NCBI GenBank assembly: GCA_031277885.1
Contig: JAITLM010000143.1
Coordinates: 16,507 to 80,506, forward strand
Source: Microbacterium sp.
GTDB lineage: Bacteria; Actinomycetota; Actinomycetes; Actinomycetales; Microbacteriaceae
DNA length: 64,000 bases
Reading direction: 5' to 3'
Translations under genes and position numbers: made by a program
Notes under the pieces: model-generated
The model's input: only the letters and a program-made list of their open reading frames with translations
Databases searched by the model: none
What the model was told of the DNA's origin: nothing
In this document: positions 16,289 through 23,252 of the stretch, one piece after another
Position numbering within the stretch: position 1 is the first letter of the stretch
Layout: every line of letters begins with the position of its first letter

Positions 16289-16747
16289 TCACTCCGCGGG
16301 CGCGGCCGTGCGGATGCGATCGCCGAGGAACGCGAGGTCGGCGGCCGAGAGCGCGGTCACGGCATAGGAGACAGGCCACACGGCGCCGTCGTCGAGCCGG
16401 GCGGGCCACTCGAACTCGAAGGTGGCGTAGCGCACCTTGAACTTGGCCTTGGGCTTGAAGAAGCAGACGACCTTGCCGGCGGCGTTGGCCCAGGCCGGCA
16501 TGCCGTAGTACGTGCGGGGCACGAGGTGCGGGGCGTTCTCGGCGACCAGCCGGTGCAGGGCCTCGGCGAGCGTGGCGTCCTCGGCGTCCATCTCGGCGAT
16601 CTTGGCCAGGACGTCGGCCTCTCCGGCGGCGCGGGCCTCCTCGGCGGAGATCTTCTTCCGCGCGACGCGGGTGCGGCTCTCCTTCGCGGCCTCCTTGACG
16701 GCGGCGCGCTCGAACTCGGTCAGCACGGGGGCGGTGTTCTCGGTCAT
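16289..16747 (-). CDS. DUF1801 / YdhG-like protein
   Basis: 152 residues. A charged helical N-terminus (about 1-60) precedes a DUF1801-type domain with PRTYYGMPAWANAAGKVVCFFKPK and an aromatic FEFEWPARLDDG stretch. Relatives include the YdhG/Fra-like fold, sometimes called iron-chaperone-like; function here is unknown. It has a clear GGAGG 5-6 nt before the ATG. It stands alone and convergent to the CtaG-type gene. Confidence 0.8.
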   Translation of the reverse strand: MTENTAPVLTEFERAAVKEAAKESRTRVARKKISAEEARAAGEADVLAKIAEMDAEDATLAEALHRLVAENAPHLVPRTYYGMPAWANAAGKVVCFFKPKAKFKVRYATFEFEWPARLDDGAVWPVSYAVTALSAADLAFLGDRIRTAAPAE

Positions 16748-16871
16748 GGCATCCTCCTGTCAGCGCCCCGCGGATCCGGGGACATCGTCAGCCTACGAAC
16801 GCGTGCCTACGGGCGCTTCTTCAGAACTGATCGATCGAGGGGAGCCTCGCGGCGACGCAGGACCTGCCACG

Positions 16872-18518
16872 ATGGGCTTCATGACGACGCTGTTCACGGG
16901 CCGGATCCGACCGCTCTCCCCCGCCGCCGCCGCCGACCTCGTCGAGGCACTCCTGGTCGACGACGAAGGACGCATCGTCGCCGTCGGCGCGACCGCGGAC
17001 CTCGCGGCGCAGGACCCGTCCGCGGAGCGCGTGGCGCTGGACGGCTGGACGATGCCGGGGCTCATCGAGCCGCACGGGCACCCCGGAACCGCGGCCGTGC
17101 TGCTGTCCGACCGCGTGCTCGACCTGCGGCCCGTCGTCCTGCCGGATGCGGAGAGCGTCATGTCGGCCTTGCGTTCCGCGCTCGCCGCCGCCGAGGGACG
17201 CCCGGTGTACGCGAGCGGGTGGGACGCCCTGCTCCAGCGCGGGCTCCCGGATCCCGACATGCGGCTGCTCGACGACCTCGCCGGATCCACTCCCCTCGCG
17301 ATCGTGCACAACTCCGGCCACTCGGCGTACTTCAACGCCGCCGCGGCACGGATGGCGGGACTGGACAGGGAGACCCCCGATCCGGCGGGCGCGTCGTTCG
17401 GTCGTACCGCGGACGGTGAGCTGAGCGGTGTGGCTCTCGAGGCCGCGGCCGTGGAGCAGGTCGTGGCTCCGCTCCTGCGGTCGGCCCAGGCCGACATCGT
17501 CGAGCTGCTCGGGGCGCACTTCGCAGATCTCTCCCGTCGCGGGATCACGACCGTCTCCGACCTCAGCTGGAACCCGGCGCTGAACCCGGTCGTCGATGCG
17601 CTGCGCGCCGCCGGCCGGATGCCGCTCCGGCTGCGGTGGTACGAGATGTCCCGCCCCGGAGGAACGCCCGCCGCACGTCCGTCGAACGCGAGCGACCCCG
17701 TCGACGGGGCCGCAGACGCCGAGGACGGCATCGTGCGCCAGATCGGCGTCAAGACTTGGACCGACGGCTCCCCGTGGGTGGGCAACATCGCCACGAGCTT
17801 CCCGTACCTCGACACGGCGGCGACCAGGTCGCTCGGCCTCGAGCCGCACCACCGGGGATCCTCGAACTACACGGCCGAGGAATTGCACGGGATCGCCGAG
17901 CCCTACGCCGCCGCCGGCTGGCAGCTCGCCTGTCATGCGCACGGCGACCTCGCGATCGACGAGACGCTCGACGTCTACGAGCGGCTGATCGAGAAGCACG
18001 GTCTGACCGATCACCGTTTCCGCTTGGAGCACGTGGGGGCGATGACCGCGGCGCAGTTCGCCCGCGCGGCGGAGCTCGGCGTGACCGTCAGCCTGTTCGT
18101 CGACCACATCACCTACTGGGGCGAGGTGCTCGTGGACGACCTGTTCGGTCCGGAGCGGGGCGGAGCATGGGCGGACGCGGGCGCCGCGTTCGCGGCCGGT
18201 CATCGCGCGACCTTCCACAACGACGGATGGGTCACGCCCGCCGAACCGCTGCGCAACATGGCGGTGGCGGAGACCCGGCGCACGCGCTCCGGGCGGGTCA
18301 TGCCCGCCGGCACCGCGGTCTCGCGCGCGCAGGCGCTCGCCGCGCACACGACCAACGCGGCGTGGCAGCTGTTCAGCGAGCACGAGGTCGGATCCCTGGC
18401 GCCCGGCCTGTTCGCCGATCTCGTCGTTCTGGACCGGGATCCGCTGACGGCTCCGGCGGAGGAGCTGGCCGAGGCGGTGGTGCGAGAGGTGCACCTCGGC
18501 GGGCGGCGCGTGAGCTGA
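16872..18518 (+). CDS. YtcJ-like amidohydrolase
   Basis: 548 residues, a metal-dependent hydrolase with the composite beta-sandwich/TIM-barrel of the YtcJ family. Motifs include the metal HGHP in LIEPHGHPGTA, the lysine in GVKTWTDGSPWVGN, CHAHGDLAID, RLEHVG, FHNDGWVTP and a terminal GLFADLVVLDRDPL. It hydrolyses an amide or related bond in the cytoplasm; the substrate is unknown. ATG 16872 is chosen; ATG 16881 is a close alternative. The open frame upstream would run through the antisense of DUF1801 and is not credible. Confidence 0.88.
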   Translation: MGFMTTLFTGRIRPLSPAAAADLVEALLVDDEGRIVAVGATADLAAQDPSAERVALDGWTMPGLIEPHGHPGTAAVLLSDRVLDLRPVVLPDAESVMSALRSALAAAEGRPVYASGWDALLQRGLPDPDMRLLDDLAGSTPLAIVHNSGHSAYFNAAAARMAGLDRETPDPAGASFGRTADGELSGVALEAAAVEQVVAPLLRSAQADIVELLGAHFADLSRRGITTVSDLSWNPALNPVVDALRAAGRMPLRLRWYEMSRPGGTPAARPSNASDPVDGAADAEDGIVRQIGVKTWTDGSPWVGNIATSFPYLDTAATRSLGLEPHHRGSSNYTAEELHGIAEPYAAAGWQLACHAHGDLAIDETLDVYERLIEKHGLTDHRFRLEHVGAMTAAQFARAAELGVTVSLFVDHITYWGEVLVDDLFGPERGGAWADAGAAFAAGHRATFHNDGWVTPAEPLRNMAVAETRRTRSGRVMPAGTAVSRAQALAAHTTNAAWQLFSEHEVGSLAPGLFADLVVLDRDPLTAPAEELAEAVVREVHLGGRRVS

Positions 18519-18556
18519 CCGCGCCATACCGGCTGCGACGTCCTAGGGTGTGAACC

Positions 18557-18985
18557 ATGGACATGCGGGTCGCGGCATACGCGGTCATCCTCGACGATGA
18601 CCGGCGGGTGCTGCTGGCGCGGTGGACCGAGGGCCGCCGGGTGTCGTGGACCATGCCGGGAGGCGGGCTGGAACCGGGTGAGGACCCCGAGGCCGCCGTC
18701 CGCCGCGAGGTGCGCGAGGAGACCGGCTACAAGGTGGTCGTCGACGAGCTGCTCGGGATCCACTCCCGGGTGATCCCCGCCCGCCGCCGGGTCACGCCGG
18801 GCGCGACCGAGCCTCTGCACACCCTGCGCATCGTCTACCGCGCGCGGATCACGAGCGGGAAGCTCCGCTTCGAGAAGAACGGATCCACCGACATGGCCGC
18901 CTGGTACGGGCTCGACGAGGTCGCCGGCCTGCAGCGCGTGCGGCTCGTGGACATCGCCCTCGGCATGGCCGGCGTGGCGGCCTGA
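18557..18985 (+). CDS. Nudix hydrolase
   Basis: 142 residues. The complete Nudix box is present: GGGLEPGEDPEAAVRREVRE then ETGYKV, with the E-x-x-E-E metal-binding core. It removes nucleoside diphosphate-linked moieties from an unknown substrate. TAGGGT at 18544-18549 lies 7 nt before the ATG and there is no ribosome site, so a leaderless transcript is likely. It sits 38 nt after the amidohydrolase but probably has its own promoter. Confidence 0.92.
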   Translation: MDMRVAAYAVILDDDRRVLLARWTEGRRVSWTMPGGGLEPGEDPEAAVRREVREETGYKVVVDELLGIHSRVIPARRRVTPGATEPLHTLRIVYRARITSGKLRFEKNGSTDMAAWYGLDEVAGLQRVRLVDIALGMAGVAA

Positions 18986-19000
18986 TCCGTCTGCCTGCGG

Positions 19001-19522
19001 CTACTCCGGCTCTGAGATGTCGGCGACGGTCGCGTCGTACGCGGTGATGAGGGCGTCGCCGTCGACGAACAGGCTGTAGCCGTGCGCGCCCGCGCCCATC
19101 GCGATCCGACGACCGCGGATCGTCTCGTCCGCGAACACCGGCCACGCGGTGGTGCTGCCGATCGGGACGATCGTGCCGCGCTCATAGCCGGTCGCGGCCA
19201 GCGCGACGGCCGGATCCGGCAGCTTCAGCCGATTGACGCCGACGAGGGCGCGCAGCTTGGGCCAGGAGATCTTGCGTCCGCCGGGGATCAGCGCGAACAG
19301 GAAGGTGTCGTCGCTCCGCTTGACCACGAGGGTCTTCACGATGCCGGACGGGTCCAGGCCGAGCAGAGCCGCGGCCTCCTGCAGGCTGTGGGCGGCCGGG
19401 CGCTGCCGGATCTCGATGTCGAGGCCGCGTTCGGCCGCGGCATCGCGCACGCGGGCGTGCGGATCCGATCCCTCGGCGGACTCCTCCGCGGGATCGGGGA
19501 CCGGCGAAGCGGAGGTGCTCAC
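19001..19522 (-). CDS. YbaK/EbsC-type aminoacyl-tRNA deacylase-like protein
   Basis: 173 residues. After an acidic linker of about 25 residues comes a YbaK domain with HSLQEAAALLGLDPSGIVKT, the conserved LVVK, PGGRKISWPKL, GYERGTIVPIGS and a late MGAGAHGYSLFVD. YbaK proteins hydrolyse mischarged tRNA such as Cys-tRNA(Pro) in trans. The GTG at 19522 overlaps the stop of the upstream gene by 4 nt; the longer open frame is that gene's shadow. It is cotranscribed with the unknown TM protein upstream. Confidence 0.88.
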   Translation of the reverse strand: MSTSASPVPDPAEESAEGSDPHARVRDAAAERGLDIEIRQRPAAHSLQEAAALLGLDPSGIVKTLVVKRSDDTFLFALIPGGRKISWPKLRALVGVNRLKLPDPAVALAATGYERGTIVPIGSTTAWPVFADETIRGRRIAMGAGAHGYSLFVDGDALITAYDATVADISEPE

Positions 19523-20028
19523 GCCTCGGGGGCGTTCAGCGGGTCGTCGGCGACCCAGAGCTCGTCGTCGGCGCGCAGCGCCTGCCAGGCCGCCACCAGG
19601 ACGCCCACGGCTGCCGCGGCGCCGAGGATGATCGCGATCACGGCGCCGATGCCGAGGCCGCTCTTGCGCTCGGCCGGCGCGGCGAGGACGGCGCGGGGCG
19701 TGTGCGCGGTTCCGGTGCGCTTGGCGTTCGCGATGTCCCACGCGGTGAGGGCGGATCCGACGACGCCGCCGATCGCCGGGACGACCTTGTGGTCGACGAC
19801 GTCGCGGGAGAACTTGACCCCCTTGTCGACGGCGGGCACCACGCGGTGCTCGTACACGTCCTGCACCGTGGGCACGACCTGCTCGCGGCGGAAGTTGTCG
19901 AGCTGACGACCCGCCTCACGGGCGACGTTCGCGGCCTCGCCGACGACGACCTGCTGGGCGGCCCACAGCTTGGCGGCCTCGCTCTGCAGCTGGCGGAGTT
20001 CCTTCTGACGCTTGCGGCTCAGGCTCAC
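19519..20028 (-). CDS. Single-TM protein of unknown function
   Basis: 169 residues. A basic helical start (SLSRKRQKELRQLQSEAAKLW) is followed by an amphipathic region with recurrent VVP motifs (EQVVPTVQDV, HRVVPAVDKG, HKVVPAIGG). One strong TM lies at about 125-148 and a short acidic tail follows. It belongs to no family I can name. In related genomes a similar gene seems to lie beside ppiA (recollection). It is coupled to the YbaK-type gene by a 4-nt overlap. Confidence 0.68.
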   Translation of the reverse strand: MSLSRKRQKELRQLQSEAAKLWAAQQVVVGEAANVAREAGRQLDNFRREQVVPTVQDVYEHRVVPAVDKGVKFSRDVVDHKVVPAIGGVVGSALTAWDIANAKRTGTAHTPRAVLAAPAERKSGLGIGAVIAIILGAAAAVGVLVAAWQALRADDELWVADDPLNAPEA

Positions 20029-20159
20029 GATGCCCTCCCAATCGAAACGGGGTTCGGACTCACCATCTTGCCAGACAAGCTCCTGAGTGGCGGGTGTGCG
20101 TCGGAGAAGTTCCTGGGGGAATCGGAAGACTGCAGGGGATCCGATGCGAGAATGGACCC

Positions 20160-20717
20160 ATGCCTCACGCCACTCACGTCGCCACGCTGCACACCAACCA
20201 CGGAGACATCGTCATCAACCTCTTCGGTGACCACGCTCCCCGCACCGTGAAGAACTTCGTCGAACTCTCCGACGGCACCGGATCCTGGGCGCCCCCGGCC
20301 CCCGGCAAGCCCGGCGAGGGTGCGCTGTAGAAGGACGTCATCTTCCACCGCATCATCCCGAACTTCATGATCCAGGGCGGCGACCCGCTCGGACAGGGCG
20401 TCGGCGGCCCCGGCTACACCTTCAACGACGAGATCCACGGCGAGCTGAACTTCAACGAGCCCTACATCCTCGCGATGGCCAACGCCGGCCTGCGCCGTAA
20501 CGCCATCACCGGTCAGGCCGAGGGCACCAACGGCTCGCAGTTCTTCATCACGACCGACCCGACCCCGTGGCTGCAGGGCAAGCACACGATCTTCGGCGAG
20601 GTCGCGGACGACGCCTCCAAGGCCGTCGTGGACGAGATCGCGGCCGTGCGCACCGGAGCGGGCGACCGTCCGGTCGAGGACGTCGTGCTGCAGTCCGTCG
20701 ACATCGTCGCGAACTGA
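20160..20717 (+). pseudogene. ppiA: Cyclophilin-type peptidyl-prolyl isomerase with in-frame TAG
   Basis: The frame encodes a full cyclophilin of 185 residues, ATHVATLHTNHGDIVINLFG to ...[10 protein letters not shown], with [23 protein letters not shown] and HTIFGEV intact. Codon 57 (20328-20330) is TAG where the family has Tyr (PLYKDVIFHR), a one-base change from TAC. Frame is kept on both sides, so this is a nonsense mutation or base-call error, not a frameshift. Translation from 20160 would stop before the catalytic Arg. A restart at ATG 20367 would lack that Arg too. GAGAAT lies 6 nt before the ATG (leaderless layout). It is the first gene of the conserved block. Confidence 0.88.
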
Positions 20718-20745
20718 CCCCGCCCCCGGACTCCGGAGCGCACGG

Positions 20746-21636
20746 ATGACGACTTCGGAGTTCCACGCGAATCCCGACAACTTCTGCTACCGGCATCCCG
20801 GCCGGCAGAGCTTCGTGCTGTGCCAGCGGTGCATGCGCACGATCTGCCCGGAGTGCCAGACCCAGGCTCCGGTCGGGGTGATCTGCCCCGAGTGCATGCA
20901 GGAGCAGCGTCGGAATCAGACGCCAGCCCAGCGCCGGGCCAACCGGCGCTGGGGCGCGCGTTCGATGACCGCCGTCGGCGGTCGTCCGCTCGTGACGTAC
21001 TGGATCCTCGCGATCACCTCGGCCGTGAGCCTGCTGCAGTTCGTGCCCGGGATCGGCGGGTTCCTCACGAGCAACCTGCAGTTCTGGGCCGGCAATCTCT
21101 ATCCGTCCCTGTCGGGGGCGCCGTTCGAGCCCTGGCGTCTGCTGACCACGCTGCTCGTGCACGGCAACTTCATCCACCTGGGCCTCAACATGCTCGCTCT
21201 GTGGATGGTCGGCCAGAGCCTCGAGCCACTGATCGGCCGTGCGAAGTTCCTCACTCTCTATCTGGTGAGCGGCCTCGCCGGATCCGTCGGCGTCGCATTG
21301 ATGTCGCCCAGCACCCCGACGGTCGGCGCCTCCGGGGCGATCTTCGGACTCCTCGCCGCGCTGCTCGTCGTGGGCCGGCATCTCGGCGCGAACGTCATCG
21401 GCATCCTCGTCGTGCTCGTGATCAACTTCGTGTACGGCTTCATCGTCCCGGGGGTGGCCTGGCAGGCGCACATCGGCGGCGCGGTCGCCGGCGCCCTGGT
21501 GGCGCTCATCTACGTGCGCACGAGCGGTCGCGGCACGACCAAGTTCTGGTGGATCGGGCTCGTCTCCGCGCTCGTCCTCGTACTGCTCGTCGTGGCCGCG
21601 GTCGTTCCGCCTCTGCTCATCACCGCCGGTCACTGA
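20746..21636 (+). CDS. Rhomboid-family intramembrane serine protease with N-terminal zinc-finger
   Basis: 296 residues. An N-terminal B-box-like Cys/His domain (C14, H17, C26, C29, C34, C37, C47, C50) is followed by six or so TM segments. Rhomboid residues: HGNFIHLGLNM with the oxyanion-hole His/Asn, GASG with nucleophile Ser196, and AHIGG with catalytic His242. It cleaves membrane proteins within the bilayer; substrates are unknown. It is 28 nt downstream of ppiA, the conserved order in this clade, and ends at a strong hairpin. Confidence 0.94.
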   Translation: MTTSEFHANPDNFCYRHPGRQSFVLCQRCMRTICPECQTQAPVGVICPECMQEQRRNQTPAQRRANRRWGARSMTAVGGRPLVTYWILAITSAVSLLQFVPGIGGFLTSNLQFWAGNLYPSLSGAPFEPWRLLTTLLVHGNFIHLGLNMLALWMVGQSLEPLIGRAKFLTLYLVSGLAGSVGVALMSPSTPTVGASGAIFGLLAALLVVGRHLGANVIGILVVLVINFVYGFIVPGVAWQAHIGGAVAGALVALIYVRTSGRGTTKFWWIGLVSALVLVLLVVAAVVPPLLITAGH

Positions 21637-21648
21637 CCCCAGCCGCAG

Positions 21649-21678
21649 AACGGCCCTCGCCTTCGGGCGGGGGCCGTT
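21649..21678 (+). terminator. Terminator hairpin after the rhomboid gene
   Basis: Stem AACGGCCCTCGCC / GGCGGGGGCCGTT with loop TTCG, 13 bp with one G-T pair, beginning 12 nt after the stop codon and followed by CGTCGTTCT. Confidence 0.85.
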
Positions 21679-21738
21679 CGTCGTTCTGCCGAGGGTGTGA
21701 ATGACAGGCGTGTAATTCTCCCCACATGGGGATAGATC

Positions 21739-21811
21739 TGTGGATAACTTCGGGGACGGGGTGTGCATATCCATCCCCAGAATGTGGATAACCCCTCAGA
21801 TCCGTGGACAA
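21739..21811 (-). promoter_or_regulatory. Cluster of DnaA-box-like 9-mers
   Basis: Two perfect copies of TGTGGATAA, the reverse complement of the consensus TTATCCACA, at 21739-21747 and 21783-21791, plus CGTGGACAA at 21803-21811. All three have the same orientation and lie in a non-coding, A/T-richer stretch. It could be a DnaA titration or regulatory site near the origin. Binding is inferred, not shown. Confidence 0.6.
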
Positions 21812-21850
21812 CCCTGCGGATGACGGGCTACGGCGGTCCCTGAACCGGTC

Positions 21851-21872
21851 GGTCCCTGAGCCTGTCGAAGGG
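21851..21872. repeat. GGTCCCTGAGC...GAAGGG extragenic repeat, short form
   Basis: 22 bp, GGTCCCTGAGC followed by CTGTCGAAGGG. A degenerate copy of the left part, GGTCCCTGAACC, precedes it at 21835. It shares both ends with the element at 11615-11651. The surrounding gap 21637-21931 otherwise holds two hairpins and the DnaA-box cluster. Confidence 0.55.
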
Positions 21873-21882
21873 TGGGATGCAG

Positions 21883-21911
21883 AAACGCCCCCGCGGAGAG
21901 CGGGGGCGTTT
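21883..21911. terminator. Terminator hairpin after crgA
   Basis: A perfect 12-bp stem AAACGCCCCCGC / GCGGGGGCGTTT with loop GGAGA. It ends leftward crgA transcription (stop at 21932) and has T runs on both strands, so it may work both ways. Confidence 0.85.
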
Positions 21912-21931
21912 CGGAGAACAGGAGGGCGACG

Positions 21932-22171
21932 TCAGCGCCAGCGCGTGGTCATCAGGAAGCCGATCAGGGCGATGCCGAGGCCGATCAGCAGGTTCCAGGA
22001 CTGCAGACCCGGGATCGGGTACTGCATGCCGGTGATGTAGAAGACCAGGATCCAGGCGAGGCCCAGCAGCATGAAGCCGACCATGACCGGCTTGAACCAC
22101 ACGGCGTTGGGTGCGGCTTCGCCGTCGACCTTCTCTGCGACGGCTTCTTCGGGCTTGCGGGATCGTGCCAT
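21932..22171 (-). CDS. crgA: Cell division protein CrgA
   Basis: 79 residues. A basic N-terminus (ARSRKPEEA) precedes two TM segments (PVMVGFMLLGLAWILVFYIT and a C-terminal LLIGLGIALIGFLM) linked by GMQYPIPGLQSWN, the CrgA hallmark. CrgA coordinates FtsZ-ring and peptidoglycan synthase recruitment in actinobacteria. The ATG at 22171 gives the usual MARSRK start; a GTG two codons upstream is possible. It lies opposite the sortase gene, sharing an upstream region of 77 bp, near pknB as in many actinobacteria. Confidence 0.92.
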   Translation of the reverse strand: MARSRKPEEAVAEKVDGEAAPNAVWFKPVMVGFMLLGLAWILVFYITGMQYPIPGLQSWNLLIGLGIALIGFLMTTRWR

Positions 22172-22248
22172 GCGCACAGTCTACCCAACGGACCCTCCCG
22201 ACATCAGGCTGACCTCCGGCGGCAAGGTCCGCTCGGTAGGATCGCGGG

Positions 22249-23037
22249 ATGACCGATGCCCCGCGAGCCGCCACGCGCCGTGCCCGTCGGGGCCGACGCC
22301 CGCGTCGCCGCGCCACGGTCGTGAGCGTGCTCGGGGAGCTGCTGCTGACCGCGGGCGTGGTGGTGCTGCTGTACGCCGCCTGGCAGATGTGGATCGGCGA
22401 CATCATCATGAGCGCGTCCGCGAACGACAAGGGGCAGCAGATCTCCCAGGCCTGGGCCAAGGCGCCCGCGCCGGCCCTGCCGCCCGTGATCGACGACGGG
22501 AACGGCGTCGACGGCGCTCATCCCCGGTATGAGCCGCCCGTGATGACCCCGCCCGCGAACGGCGTCCCCTGGGGCGCGCAGATGCACGTGCCGCGGTGGG
22601 GATCCGACTACAACGTGCAGATCGCGGGCGGGGTGACGAGGCCCGACACCCTCGACCACGGCTGGATCGGTGTGTATCCCACCTCCGGGATGCCCGGACA
22701 GCCCGGCAACTTCACGATGGCCGCGCACCGCACCACCTGGGGCAAGCCCTTCAACCAGCTCGACAAGCTGCACCTGAACGACGCGATCGTGATCGAGACG
22801 GAGCAGGGGTGGTACACCTACCGGTTCCGGACCCTGGAGTACGTGACACCCGACAGCGTCGACGTGCTGGATCCCGTTCCGCAGGAGCCGGGCGTCGCCG
22901 CCGGGGGCCGGTACATCACCCTCACCGCGTGCTCGCCGCTGTACTCGCTGGCCGAGCGCATCGTGGCGTACGGGGTGTTCGAGAGCTTCCAGCCGCGGGC
23001 CTTGGGTGCCCCGGCATCGTTGAAGGCGGTGAGCTGA
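22249..23037 (+). CDS. Class E sortase
   Basis: 262 residues. A very basic N-terminus ([12 protein letters not shown]) and one TM (about 26-45) anchor it, followed by a proline-rich linker and a sortase barrel. The catalytic set is His160 in MAAHRTTWG, Cys228 in LTACSP and Arg237 in AERIV. Class E sortases in high-GC Gram-positives attach LAxTG-type proteins to the wall. TAGGAT lies 6 nt before the ATG, fitting a leaderless transcript. It overlaps the next small gene by one base (TGATG). No sortase substrate was seen in this window. Confidence 0.92.
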   Translation: MTDAPRAATRRARRGRRPRRRATVVSVLGELLLTAGVVVLLYAAWQMWIGDIIMSASANDKGQQISQAWAKAPAPALPPVIDDGNGVDGAHPRYEPPVMTPPANGVPWGAQMHVPRWGSDYNVQIAGGVTRPDTLDHGWIGVYPTSGMPGQPGNFTMAAHRTTWGKPFNQLDKLHLNDAIVIETEQGWYTYRFRTLEYVTPDSVDVLDPVPQEPGVAAGGRYITLTACSPLYSLAERIVAYGVFESFQPRALGAPASLKAVS

Positions 23038-23210
23038 TGTACGGCGCTCTGTGGCGGATCCTCCCCGGCCCCTGGTGGGTGCGGCTGATCATCGTGCTCG
23101 CGCTGCTCGCGGCCGTGCTCTACGGCCTGATGTTCTGGGTGTTCCCCTGGGTGAGCCCGTTCATCTCGCCGGGCGACGTCAGCATCGAGCCCACACCGAC
23201 CGCGACCTGA
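23037..23210 (+). CDS. Small single-TM protein coupled to the sortase
   Basis: 57 residues: MYGALWRILPGPWWVRLIIV, then one long hydrophobic segment (about 14-42) and a short tail with a Pro/Thr end. ATG overlaps the sortase stop by 1 nt, so it is translated by coupling. Similar tiny membrane proteins follow the sortase at this locus in related genera (recollection). Function is unknown. Confidence 0.75.
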   Translation: MYGALWRILPGPWWVRLIIVLALLAAVLYGLMFWVFPWVSPFISPGDVSIEPTPTAT

Positions 23211-23212
23211 GC

Positions 23213-23242
23213 GGGACCGGGCTCTTCGAGAGCCCCGGTCCC
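23213..23242. terminator. Terminator hairpin between sortase unit and pknB
   Basis: Stem GGGACCGGGCTC / GAGCCCCGGTCCC with a one-base bulge and a short loop, between two convergent units (stops at 23210 and 23253). Confidence 0.8.
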
Positions 23243-23252
23243 GGCCCGGCTG

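Noticed and set aside
20328-20330. Programmed recoding (pyrrolysine) at the ppiA TAG
   Set aside because: No pyrrolysine signal or known need in cyclophilins; the family residue is Tyr, one base away. Mutation or sequencing error is simpler.
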